Origin: Shewanella piezotolerans WP3
GTDB taxonomy: Bacteria; Pseudomonadota; Gammaproteobacteria; Enterobacterales; Shewanellaceae
DNA: 64,000 bases
Assembly (NCBI RefSeq): GCF_000014885.1
Contig: NC_011566.1
Location: 2,895,501-2,959,500, forward strand
Direction of reading: 5' to 3'
The notes below the pieces were generated by a model. The model was given only the letters and a program-made list of their open reading frames with translations, made no database searches and was not told the DNA's origin. This document shows, piece by piece, positions 19,003 to 28,124 of the stretch (positions within the stretch are counted from its first letter, which is position 1; every line of letters starts with the position of its first letter). A program made the translations under genes and the position numbers.

Positions 19003-22000
19003 TTAGCTTTGTAATTGAATTAGAATTCGTTTCTCAGAAATTGGATAAGCCGTCCCCAGCACTTGTGCAAAACAAGACACTCTATATTCCTCAATCATCC
19101 ACCGAGCTTCTGTTAACACATCGGGAATAGGCATAGATTTAGGCAGTTTTGCCAGCTGGCCTTTTAACACTTCTTGAACTTTGTTAATACTATGCATATG
19201 TAAACGATCACGGTTGGGATCAACGGGCAGCTTATCTAAACGATTTTCGATGCCTTTTAGGTAACGAATAATATCGCTAAGCCGGTTCCAACCGCACTGC
19301 TCTACAAAGCCTTTGAATACTAATTGATCAAGTTGGTTTTGAATATCACTCATAGCAAAGGCAATATCTAAGCTAATCTTACCTTTTAGTCGCTTTTTAA
19401 TGCGATTGTAAATAGTGAGAACTTCTTCAACTTTGAGTGCAATTTTTTCCGCTGTTGGATTTAGCTCTTGCCTTACCCACTCTCTGGCTTCATCAAACTG
19501 CTGCTCGGCGCGAATATCGATCCCTTTTTCATCAATAAGTTGCTGTACTGCAGCTGATAATATATCGTCAATCAGCACTTGAACTTGCCCAAACGGATTA
19601 AAATACATCGCCAGTTTTGCTTTGTTTGGCAGTGATTTTTGTAAATGCTTTACCGGCGAAGGAATATTGATTAACAACAATCGCTGCAGACCAATTCGAT
19701 GCTGTTTCTGCGCTTCAAATTCATCATCAAATAATTTAATCGAAACACTGGTTTTATCATCCACCAGCGCAGGAAAAGCTTTAACTTCAAAATTACCTTT
19801 CTTTTGTTCAAATCGCTTTGGAAGATCACCAAAGGTCCATTTCTCTATCCCCTTTTGCTCAATCCCCGAATCAGCAACTTCACGGATAGCTTGTACAACC
19901 TGCCCTTGCATGCTCGATTTTAATGGTTCAAGAATGCGTCCTTGCGTCAGTAACTTTCCTTTATCACCTTCAACTTTAAAGTTAACTAACAGATGCTGTG
20001 CTAATTGTGCTTCATCAAAATCTTCAGCTGAAATTCGCACACCACTCATTCTAAGTAGTTGCTTACACATAGCATCAACCAACGGTAACTCAAATGGTGT
20101 AATGGCTTGCAAGCATGCTTTGGCATAGTCAGGCGCCGGGACAAAGTTTCTGCGCAGCGCTTTAGGCAATGACTTTATCAATGCAATGCATTTTTCTTCA
20201 CGTAACCCAGGGACTATCCAATCAAAATCGATGTCATCGACTTGGTTGATCAATGCAACAGGGATATGAACTGACACCCCATCATCCGCGGCTGACGGCT
20301 CAAAGTGGTAACTGACCTTAAGCTTCAAATTACCTTTATGCCACTTTTCAGGGAAGTCCAACGCTGACACATGGTCACTACTTCGCTGCATTAACGCTTC
20401 ACGTTCAAAATCAAGTAAATCAGGATTTTTTTGCTTAGCTTTTTTCCACCATTTTATAAACGTCGGTGCGTTATAAATATCTGCGGGTATTTTAGGTTCA
20501 TAGAAATGAAACAATGCTTGCTCGTCGACTAAAATATCCCGTCGGCGAGACTTATGTTCAAGTGATTCAATATCGAGCAACAACTTCTGGTTATTGATGA
20601 AAAACGCTTCATTGGTTCTAAGTTCGCCTTCAGCTAACGCAGAGCGAATGAAGATGTCCCGTGCTTCTACGGGTTCAATCGGCCCATATTGCACCTTGCG
20701 TCGATTTACTATCTGCAAGCCATACAGCACTTGATTTTCTAATGCGACCACCGACCCCTGCTTTGACTCGAAATGTGGTTCTACATAGTTCTTTTTAACT
20801 AAGTGCGCCGCTAGTGGCTCAATCCATTCTGGTTGGATCTTAGCGCAGCAGCGTGCAAATAAACGTGATGTTTCAGTGAGCTCTGCGGCCATTAACCATT
20901 TGGGGCCTTTCTTCGCCAGAGGCGAACCAGGAAACACAAAAAACTTACGATTACGGGCACCAAGATACTCTTTGTCTTTATCTTTAAAACCAATATGGCT
21001 TAATAAACCGGTTAATAAAGATTTATGTAAAAGCTCATAATTCAATTCAGCATTAGTGTCGTTAAGCTTCCACTTTAGTTCATGGGTAGCTTGCCTCAGC
21101 TGTGTATAGAGATCTTGCCATTCACGTACTCTAAGGTAGGCTAAAAATTCTGCCTTACACTGCTTTCTAAATTGATTGCTCGACAGTTCCTTTTGACTCT
21201 GCTTTAAGAAATCCCAAAGATTCAAATATGAGACAAAATCTGAGTCTTTATCACTAAAACGGTTGTGAGCTTGATCTGCAGCTTGCTTTTTATCCATGGG
21301 CCGTTCACGCGGATCTTGGATAGACAACGCAGAGGTTATCACCAGCGCTTCATGCAAGCAGCCATTTTGCTGCGCCTGTATAACCATCCTAGCCAGACGC
21401 GGATCGACTGGGATATGCGCAAGCTGCTTCCCTAGTGCAGTTAAGTTTAACTGACCCTTTTTCTGGCTTACCGCTTGCAGTTCTTCAAGCAACATAAAGC
21501 CATCACGGATATAACGAGCATCTGGTGGCTGAATAAATGGGAATCCTTCGATATCCCCTAAACCAATAGCCAGCATTTTCAAAATGACCGATGCTAGGTT
21601 TGTTCGTAAAATCTCAGGATCGGTAAACTCTGGGCGAGAAGTAAAATCATCTTCACTATATAGTCTTATACAGATCCCTGGTGCGACGCGCCCGCAACGA
21701 CCTTGGCGCTGATTAGCACTTGCTTGTGAAATGGGTTCAATTGGTAACCGCTGTACTTTGGTGCGATAGCTGTAACGACTAATTCGCGCTGTTCCTGGGT
21801 CTATCACATAGCGAATACCCGGCACTGTTAAAGAAGTCTCCGCCACGTTTGTTGCCAATACGATACGCCTACCGACATGACTCTTAAATACTTTTGACTG
21901 CTCACCATAAGAGAGTCTTGCATATAAGGGCAGAATTTCTGTGTCTCGATACTGTCTTCGATTCAGTTGCTCTGCTACATCGCGAATTTCTCGCTCGCCA

Positions 22001-22887
22001 TTCATAAATATAAGAATGTCACCAAGACCTTCATTGATTAGCTCATCAGTTGCGGCAAAAATGCCATCCACTAGATCTAAATCTTCATCGCTGTCTTTAA
22101 CTAACGGACGATAGCGCGTCTCCACTGGGTAAGTTCTACCAGAAACCTCAATCACTGGTGCACCATTAAAATGTTGTGAGAAACGCTCAACATCAATAGT
22201 AGCCGAGGTGATAATCACTTTAAGATCAGGACGCTTCTTTAAAACATTTTTCAGATATCCCAAAATAAAATCAATGTTAAGACTACGCTCGTGCGCTTCA
22301 TCAATAATGATGGTGTCATACTGGTTCAAGAACTTATCTGAGGTAAGTTCTGCCAATAAAATACCGTCAGTCATTAACTTGATATAGGACTCAGGCTTTA
22401 TTGCGTCAGCAAAACGTACTTTAAAACCTACCGCCTCACCAAGTGGCGTATTCATCTCTTCTGCAATACGTGTCGCAACACTGCGGGCAGCAAGTCTACG
22501 TGGCTGTGTATGGCCAATTAGGCCACGAGTGCCTAAGCCCAGTTCAAGACAGATTTTAGGTAACTGAGTGGTTTTACCTGAACCGGTTTCACCAGCAATA
22601 ATAACCACCTGATTTCCAGCGATGGCCGTCGCTATTTCATCTCGCTTTTGCGATACAGGTAGATTTTCAGAAAAGGTCACGTTTGGACGATTTGCTAAAC
22701 GCAGCTCAACTTTCTTACGAGACGCTAGTGCCAGCTGTTCAAGAGAATCTAACGTTGCACTTTTTTTCTCAGATTCCGGCTCTTTGCGAAGCCTAAAAAG
22801 ACGACGCCTTATTTTAGCGGCGTCGGCTTCATAACAGTGTTTTAAAAATGCGTTAGATAAATGATGCTGTTGCGAACTCAAGTGCAA
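19003..22887 (-). CDS. hrpA: ATP-dependent RNA helicase HrpA
   Basis: 1294 residues, the usual HrpA size. Walker A is IAGETGSGKTTQLPK near residue 100 and the DEAH box is IIIDEAHERSLNIDF. The helicase C motif is QRQGRCGRVAPGICIRLYS. These are followed by winged-helix and OB-like parts and the long DUF3418 C-terminal domain. HrpA is a DEAH helicase; in E. coli it acts on mRNA and stalled ribosomes. There is no ATG in the first 120 codons before the helicase core. The frame is closed upstream by a TGA, so a TTG start (22887, or the TTG two codons later) must be used. Confidence 0.95.
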   Translation of the reverse strand: MHLSSQQHHLSNAFLKHCYEADAAKIRRRLFRLRKEPESEKKSATLDSLEQLALASRKKVELRLANRPNVTFSENLPVSQKRDEIATAIAGNQVVIIAGETGSGKTTQLPKICLELGLGTRGLIGHTQPRRLAARSVATRIAEEMNTPLGEAVGFKVRFADAIKPESYIKLMTDGILLAELTSDKFLNQYDTIIIDEAHERSLNIDFILGYLKNVLKKRPDLKVIITSATIDVERFSQHFNGAPVIEVSGRTYPVETRYRPLVKDSDEDLDLVDGIFAATDELINEGLGDILIFMNGEREIRDVAEQLNRRQYRDTEILPLYARLSYGEQSKVFKSHVGRRIVLATNVAETSLTVPGIRYVIDPGTARISRYSYRTKVQRLPIEPISQASANQRQGRCGRVAPGICIRLYSEDDFTSRPEFTDPEILRTNLASVILKMLAIGLGDIEGFPFIQPPDARYIRDGFMLLEELQAVSQKKGQLNLTALGKQLAHIPVDPRLARMVIQAQQNGCLHEALVITSALSIQDPRERPMDKKQAADQAHNRFSDKDSDFVSYLNLWDFLKQSQKELSSNQFRKQCKAEFLAYLRVREWQDLYTQLRQATHELKWKLNDTNAELNYELLHKSLLTGLLSHIGFKDKDKEYLGARNRKFFVFPGSPLAKKGPKWLMAAELTETSRLFARCCAKIQPEWIEPLAAHLVKKNYVEPHFESKQGSVVALENQVLYGLQIVNRRKVQYGPIEPVEARDIFIRSALAEGELRTNEAFFINNQKLLLDIESLEHKSRRRDILVDEQALFHFYEPKIPADIYNAPTFIKWWKKAKQKNPDLLDFEREALMQRSSDHVSALDFPEKWHKGNLKLKVSYHFEPSAADDGVSVHIPVALINQVDDIDFDWIVPGLREEKCIALIKSLPKALRRNFVPAPDYAKACLQAITPFELPLVDAMCKQLLRMSGVRISAEDFDEAQLAQHLLVNFKVEGDKGKLLTQGRILEPLKSSMQGQVVQAIREVADSGIEQKGIEKWTFGDLPKRFEQKKGNFEVKAFPALVDDKTSVSIKLFDDEFEAQKQHRIGLQRLLLINIPSPVKHLQKSLPNKAKLAMYFNPFGQVQVLIDDILSAAVQQLIDEKGIDIRAEQQFDEAREWVRQELNPTAEKIALKVEEVLTIYNRIKKRLKGKISLDIAFAMSDIQNQLDQLVFKGFVEQCGWNRLSDIIRYLKGIENRLDKLPVDPNRDRLHMHSINKVQEVLKGQLAKLPKSMPIPDVLTEARWMIEEYRVSCFAQVLGTAYPISEKRILIQLQS

Positions 22888-22968
22888 ATTCCATAGCCAA
22901 AATCAAAGAGGCCGATCCTAACAAGGAACGCACTTCAGTGGTATAGCAGATATAAAATATCTTTAATT

Positions 22969-23385
22969 TTAAGCGGGCGTTAGATAACATTGCTGCATAT
23001 ATGTATTAATGGCGGCAAGCACATTGGTTCGGTTAATAGTGCCGACGACTTTGCCGTCATCTATCACTGGATAAACCTTAGGTTTTGGGCCTAACATCTG
23101 CTCGGCTAAAGCTAATACACTGGTATTGGGCTCTACTGATAATACATCTGTGCGCATGCAATCTTTAACGATAGCGGTTAAATCACAGTGATAACTGCTT
23201 TTTAGCATCACCGCTAAGCAGTCTTGTTGTGATAAAAACCCCACTAACTTACCGTCCGCATCCACCACTGGTGCACCTAATTTCTTGTTGTCTAATAGCT
23301 TTTCAACAGCTGTAGCAAGAGACATTGAAGGCGATAACATGACAGGATGACGATCCATATGTTCTTTAACGTTTATTGAATCCAT
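22969..23385 (-). CDS. CBS-domain protein
   Basis: 138 residues made of two CBS motifs. The first is MDRHPVMLSPSMSLATAVEKLL then VVDADGKLVGFLSQQDCL; the second is CMRTDVLSVEPNTSVLALAEQM then VIDDGKVVGTINRTNVLAAI. Paired CBS modules bind adenosine nucleotides and usually regulate a partner protein; no partner domain is fused here. It stands alone 81 bases upstream of hrpA on the same strand. The role is unknown. Confidence 0.9.
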   Translation of the reverse strand: MDSINVKEHMDRHPVMLSPSMSLATAVEKLLDNKKLGAPVVDADGKLVGFLSQQDCLAVMLKSSYHCDLTAIVKDCMRTDVLSVEPNTSVLALAEQMLGPKPKVYPVIDDGKVVGTINRTNVLAAINTYMQQCYLTPA

Positions 23386-23563
23386 TACTTTCCCCTAATT
23401 ATTTACCACATTTTTAGTTTAGCTAAAATTTGGCCGTTGGGGAGTGAATAAAACCGATAGCCCTAACCGTATTATTCGAAATCGCCTTGCTGTTTTACTA
23501 TACCGTTTTTATTTATTGATAGTTTATCCGCTGAAGCCTCAAATGGATAACACGCAACTAGCG

Positions 23564-24568
23564 CTATATGTCCTCATTAAATAGCAAGAGAATACTACCA
23601 CCACTTAGAACACTGCCAACGTTAACAGTGAGCCCTATACCTAAATTATCGACCCAGGACGTTAACCAAGGTGTGTCAATCACCCACCCTACACCGACTT
23701 GATAGTAATTGTCTGTCTCTAAAGGCGCTACTGCATCACCAGATAGATCTATGCGCTTAAACATCAAGTGAAGTTCATTATTACTCTCTGCTATCTGCGG
23801 GAGTGGATAATGAAGCATAAACGTATTAGTGAAACGGCCAACTTGTGAGGAGACTTCCTGCATCGTCGAATCGGTTAAAACTGTATGTCCGATTGCATAA
23901 CGATAACTACTGATAAATTGCCATCGATGACCCCATAAAAGGTTGTCATACCTAAACTCTATAGATGGATCGAGCATCAAAGCGCCATAAGAGGTATTAA
24001 CTAAGCGGTTATCGAATATAGGTTTCAACTGCGCTAGAACACTTGAGTACTGAAAACTGTTTTCATACCAAATTAACTGGCCACCAACGCCCAGCTGTAC
24101 TTTCCAGTGTTCACTCAGCTGACGTTGCCAGCGCTGCTCAGCTTGTGTTAGGTAACTTTTCTCCTCATAAGAATCAAAGTCTTTCGTTGGCTGAGAGTAA
24201 TCAATGGTTTGTTCCGAACTGACATAGGATAATTTAACATAAGTTGAGGTCTGCCAGTTGTCTGTGAAATCCCTCCAATCCGACTTCCATGGTAGTGAGT
24301 ACGTTTTTAATTCACGCCGTCTTTGAAGAGAGTCCTGGCTTCCAGTATTAATGTCACCGAAGTCAATAACTGAGCTAGGATCAAAACTTATCACCCCTAA
24401 ACTAATTAGATTTGCATCTGTTAACACAATCGAAGTGGCGATATTTTCCTTAGTGATTCTCCCCACAAAGCTATCAAAAGTTTGACTTGAGCAGTCAGCC
24501 GTAAATACAAGGGAACAAACCAGTAATGATAATTGCTGTATTAGTGTCGCTAATGCAAATGTTCGCAT
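23564..24568 (-). CDS. Solitary outer-membrane autotransporter-like beta-barrel protein
   Basis: 334 residues from the preferred ATG at 24568 (MRTFALATLIQQLSLLVCSL, a signal peptide). An in-frame GTG at 24619 would add 17 residues ahead of the signal and is less likely; AGGGG precedes the ATG. After about 100 residues of soluble-looking N-terminus the protein is a series of amphipathic, aromatic-rich strands, for example WKVQLGVGGQLIWYENSF and HRWQFISSYRYAIGHTV. It ends in a barrel-like strand run. This resembles Pfam PF11557 (solitary autotransporter barrel of Vibrio and Shewanella). It has no passenger domain and no known function. Confidence 0.75.
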   Translation of the reverse strand: MRTFALATLIQQLSLLVCSLVFTADCSSQTFDSFVGRITKENIATSIVLTDANLISLGVISFDPSSVIDFGDINTGSQDSLQRRRELKTYSLPWKSDWRDFTDNWQTSTYVKLSYVSSEQTIDYSQPTKDFDSYEEKSYLTQAEQRWQRQLSEHWKVQLGVGGQLIWYENSFQYSSVLAQLKPIFDNRLVNTSYGALMLDPSIEFRYDNLLWGHRWQFISSYRYAIGHTVLTDSTMQEVSSQVGRFTNTFMLHYPLPQIAESNNELHLMFKRIDLSGDAVAPLETDNYYQVGVGWVIDTPWLTSWVDNLGIGLTVNVGSVLSGGSILLLFNEDI

Positions 24569-24712
24569 GACAGCCCCTATTCTATTGAGCTTAGGCACTA
24601 AAAAGTTAAATAGACTCACAAGAGCAAAAAACTACCTTGGATTTCCATACTCGCCTTGGTTAAGCCTGTTGATGGTAACTTTGAGCTGGCTCGCTGCTTA
24701 TTCCGCGAGGTA

Positions 24713-24994
24713 TTACTTTTTAAAGACACCGTTGCGAATCAGGCCACGTTTAACATTCTTACACAGCTTTGAAAACCGGCTTATATCGCCGAACAGTGGA
24801 ATTTCACCATTTACGATGGCACTTTCCCAATAGCTAATTTCACTATCTACGATCTCTAACAATTTTTTAGGACAACCAATACAGCCACCCTCTGGCCCGC
24901 ATACAAAGTGTTGCGGATCTTTAAGAGGCAATTCCTGTTTAACTTGCTTAATAATATTTTTCATCGCAGTAACGCGATCGGGCTTGGGAGACAT
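24713..24994 (-). CDS. Small conserved cysteine protein, function unknown
   Basis: 93 residues, or 83 if translation starts at the internal Met11. The N-terminal half contains HFVCGPEGGCIGCPKKLLE, a Cys-x6-Cys-x2-Cys pattern that could bind a metal or iron-sulfur cluster. A fourth Cys lies in FSKLCKNVKRG. There is no signal peptide or membrane segment. I do not recognise a characterised homologue. It sits between the isoaspartyl peptidase and outer-membrane barrel genes on the same strand, with separate spacing, so an operon is uncertain. Confidence 0.7.
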   Translation of the reverse strand: MSPKPDRVTAMKNIIKQVKQELPLKDPQHFVCGPEGGCIGCPKKLLEIVDSEISYWESAIVNGEIPLFGDISRFSKLCKNVKRGLIRNGVFKK

Positions 24995-25082
24995 AAAACG
25001 GCTAGTTATTGAATATATCTATAAGTGTAATTGAAAATGTGCACCAATGCTCGCTGATTAAGCTTGATACACATCGACAAGA

Positions 25083-26141
25083 CTAGAGATCAGACCAAAT
25101 CATTACTTGTGCTTGTTCACCGTTTTTACGAGTGGCACGGTACATACCTTCGGTATTAAATGGTGTCGCAATATTTCCACGTTGATCAATGGCAATCACC
25201 CCACCCGTACCACCAGCAGTAATTAGACGCTGATTAATCACTTCATCAGCTGCTTGTATAATCGATTTTTGCTGATATTTAACTTTAGCGCAGATGTCTC
25301 CGGCAACATGGTAGCGGATAAAATACTCCCCATGACCTGTAGCAGACACTGCACACACTCCATTTTCGGCGTAAGTGCCAGCGCCAATAACAGGTGAATC
25401 ACCGATACGCCCAAAGCGCTTTGCTGTCATACCACCGGTTGAGGTACCCGCTGCGAGGTTACCGTTTTGATCGAGTGCGACAGCGCCGACGGTGCCGAAT
25501 TTATAATCGAACTCCATATAATCTAAGGCACTTTGCTTATAGTTGTGTCCGGTGCTTGCCTGATAGTCTTTATTTGACTCTGCCTTTTTAATTTTATCTT
25601 TAGCACTTTGCAGCTGTTTATAACGGTTTTCGGTATCGAAATGGCTAACGGGTACCAGTTTATATCCCTGAGTAAGGGCAAACTCTTCTGCACCTTGGCC
25701 TGAAAGCATAACATGAGGTGATCTATCCATGACGGTTTGAGCTAAATTGATTGGGTTTTTGATGTGCTTAACACCGGCAACAGCGCCAGCGTTCATGGTT
25801 CTACCATCCATAATAGATGAGTCCATCTCGTGCGTTCCATCGTAAGTATATACCGCACCTAATCCTGCATTAAACAGCGGGCTGTCTTCAAGAATATTGA
25901 TAGATACCCGAACAGCTTCAAGGCTGTCTCCACCTTTTTCTAGTACCTTATAACCAGCATCGATAGCTTGCTGTAGCTTAGCTCGATATTCTTTTTGCTG
26001 TTCATCGGTCAATTTAGCCTTGGAAATGGTGCCAGCCCCACCATGAATAGCGATAGAAAAAGGCTTGTCATTGGCAAAAGACGGCGCAGTAATAGCCGCT
26101 AAGAGCAGTAAACTTACAGTGCAGATCGGTGAATATTTCAA
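25083..26141 (-). CDS. Isoaspartyl peptidase / L-asparaginase, exported
   Basis: 352 residues of the N-terminal-nucleophile hydrolase family that cleaves isoaspartyl dipeptides and asparagine. A signal peptide (MKYSPICTVSLLLLAAITAP, then SFAND) predicts export, unlike cytoplasmic E. coli IaaA. The family opening FSIAIHGGAGTISKAKL follows. The autocleavage site is YKFGTVGAVALDQNG, with the Thr as nucleophile, and substrate loops GTSTGGMTAKRFGRIGDSP and ATGHGEYFIR are intact. It is divergent from tamA, with 138 bases between the two starts. Confidence 0.93.
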   Translation of the reverse strand: MKYSPICTVSLLLLAAITAPSFANDKPFSIAIHGGAGTISKAKLTDEQQKEYRAKLQQAIDAGYKVLEKGGDSLEAVRVSINILEDSPLFNAGLGAVYTYDGTHEMDSSIMDGRTMNAGAVAGVKHIKNPINLAQTVMDRSPHVMLSGQGAEEFALTQGYKLVPVSHFDTENRYKQLQSAKDKIKKAESNKDYQASTGHNYKQSALDYMEFDYKFGTVGAVALDQNGNLAAGTSTGGMTAKRFGRIGDSPVIGAGTYAENGVCAVSATGHGEYFIRYHVAGDICAKVKYQQKSIIQAADEVINQRLITAGGTGGVIAIDQRGNIATPFNTEGMYRATRKNGEQAQVMIWSDL

Positions 26142-26279
26142 AATCGAGGTCCTATTATATTTATTTGCTCTCTTTGTAACTATTTTCGACCATAATTACA
26201 ATCAGCAACTTGCTTGATATAGCGATTCTAGTGACAATAGCTTCATAAAACTAAAGTTAATAATAAGAGTCTGATATTT

Positions 26280-28124
26280 TTGATAAGTTTGATTCGAACA
26301 ACCAGCATACTGACATTATTGTTCGGTTTTCTACTGAGTCCTTTTGCTGCCCTAGCAAATGACCTGCTAACGCTGAAAATAGAAGGCGTAACAGGCAGTC
26401 TTGAACGCAATGTAAAAGCGCATCTGGGGACATTGCCTAAGTCAGATGTGCAACGGCGTGCGTTTATTTTTAATGCCGAAGATAATATCAATGCCGCTTT
26501 GCATTCTATGGGTTATTACAATAGCAAAATAGAGCAAGAGTTTAATCGTAACGATAAAGGGCCTTGGGAGCTTAGCTATTTCATCAGCCCAGGAGAGCCT
26601 ACGACCATACGTTGGATTGATATACAAGTGAACGGTGAGATGCGCAACGATGTGTTATTTGACCAATGGCTATCCCAGTTGTCTATTCGTCCTGGTGACA
26701 GACTTAATCACGGAGTGTATGAGGATTTAAAAGCTCAGTTACTGACATTATCATTAGCACGAGGCTATTTTGATGGCAAATTTGACAAGGCTGAGATTGA
26801 GGTAGATAGGGATTATAATAGCGCAAAAATAGCACTGCATTATGACTCTGGCAAACGCTATCATATAGGAGAAGTCACCTTTACAGGTCATACACTACAA
26901 CCCGAGATCTTAGAGGAACTGCTCCCCTTTGAGCTTGATGCCCCATACAGTACCGGCAATTTGGGACAACTGAACAGGCAACTACTCGATACAGGCTACT
27001 TTTCAAATATCAAAGTGTTACCTTTAGTTGAGCAAGTAGAAGGTTTACTTGTGCCCGTTAGAGTTGATCTTAGCCCTAAACCCGATCACTCCATAGAGCT
27101 TGGCCTGGGTGTGGATGTAGGAAATACCGTTGATAACAGTATTGAACCTCGTGTCCGCGTCACTTGGCGAACACCACAAATCAACAGTTATGGGCACTCA
27201 CAAGAAACCTCAGCAGAATGGGCTCCCGACAGACCGAAGTTTTTAACTACTTATACCATTCCTTTGACACACCCTCTCGACGATCAGCTTAAATTACGGG
27301 TAGGTATGCTAAGAGATAAATATGGCGTGACTCAAGTCTACGATACTGATGACAGAAACTTTAAGAATACTGGCCAGTTGGAGTCTTCCAAGTTACTTTT
27401 TGCGGTGATCCGTCAGCAGCGTCTGGGCCATCAATGGATCCTCAATTACTCTACCGAAGTAATGCGTGAAAATTACACTCAATCAGGTGTTGATTACAAT
27501 CCATTTTTTGTGCTTTTCGGGGCGAATGTTTCTAAAACTTCTCGTGGTGATAACTCACTCGATCCTAAATCAGGTTTTTTGCAATATTACAGCCTAGAGT
27601 ATGCCGACCCTAATCTGGGCTCTGAGGTTCGCTTAACACGCCTGCAAGCTAAGTTTAAATGGATCCAAAGGTTTTTTGAAAATCACCGCATTGTTTCCCG
27701 TTTAGATTTAGCTGCGAACCTCACAAATGAGAATAATTTGGCACAGATCCCCCCTTCTTTGCGCTATTTTGCTGGCGGCGATCAGAGTATACGTGGTTAC
27801 AGTTATAACGAGTTAGGTCCATCTATCGACTCTATCAATGATGAAGGAGAAATAGTGAGAGAAGTCATTGGTGGGCGGTATTTGATGGTCGGCAGTATCG
27901 AGTATCAATATTACGTTACACCAAGTTGGCGGGTAGCCACATTTATCGACGCTGGTAATGCCTTTGATGTTAATCAAATAGAAGCTATTACCTCTGTGGG
28001 TGCGGGGATACATTGGATATCACCAATAGGCCCAGTTAAATTTGACGTTGGTGTCGGGCTGAAGGAAACCGACACAATTAGTAGACCTTGGCGTATCCAT
28101 ATCACTATGGGGGCTGAGCTATGA
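26280..28124 (+). CDS. tamA: Translocation and assembly module outer-membrane protein TamA
   Basis: 614 residues. TamA is an Omp85-family barrel that works with TamB in outer-membrane biogenesis. A signal peptide ends near ALAND. About 200 residues of POTRA repeats follow (e.g. GKRYHIGEVTFTGHTLQPEI), then the 16-strand barrel, whose FAGGDQSIRGYSYNELGP carries the conserved RGY of Omp85 loop L6. The start is a TTG (26280; a second TTG three codons later is possible) because no ATG precedes the signal peptide. AAGAG lies upstream. The stop overlaps tamB by 4 bases. Confidence 0.95.
   Translation: MISLIRTTSILTLLFGFLLSPFAALANDLLTLKIEGVTGSLERNVKAHLGTLPKSDVQRRAFIFNAEDNINAALHSMGYYNSKIEQEFNRNDKGPWELSYFISPGEPTTIRWIDIQVNGEMRNDVLFDQWLSQLSIRPGDRLNHGVYEDLKAQLLTLSLARGYFDGKFDKAEIEVDRDYNSAKIALHYDSGKRYHIGEVTFTGHTLQPEILEELLPFELDAPYSTGNLGQLNRQLLDTGYFSNIKVLPLVEQVEGLLVPVRVDLSPKPDHSIELGLGVDVGNTVDNSIEPRVRVTWRTPQINSYGHSQETSAEWAPDRPKFLTTYTIPLTHPLDDQLKLRVGMLRDKYGVTQVYDTDDRNFKNTGQLESSKLLFAVIRQQRLGHQWILNYSTEVMRENYTQSGVDYNPFFVLFGANVSKTSRGDNSLDPKSGFLQYYSLEYADPNLGSEVRLTRLQAKFKWIQRFFENHRIVSRLDLAANLTNENNLAQIPPSLRYFAGGDQSIRGYSYNELGPSIDSINDEGEIVREVIGGRYLMVGSIEYQYYVTPSWRVATFIDAGNAFDVNQIEAITSVGAGIHWISPIGPVKFDVGVGLKETDTISRPWRIHITMGAEL

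Noticed and set aside
26280..28124. tamA as bamA
   Set aside because: Only about 200 residues of POTRA precede the barrel, and the next gene is tamB, so it is TamA and not the five-POTRA BamA.
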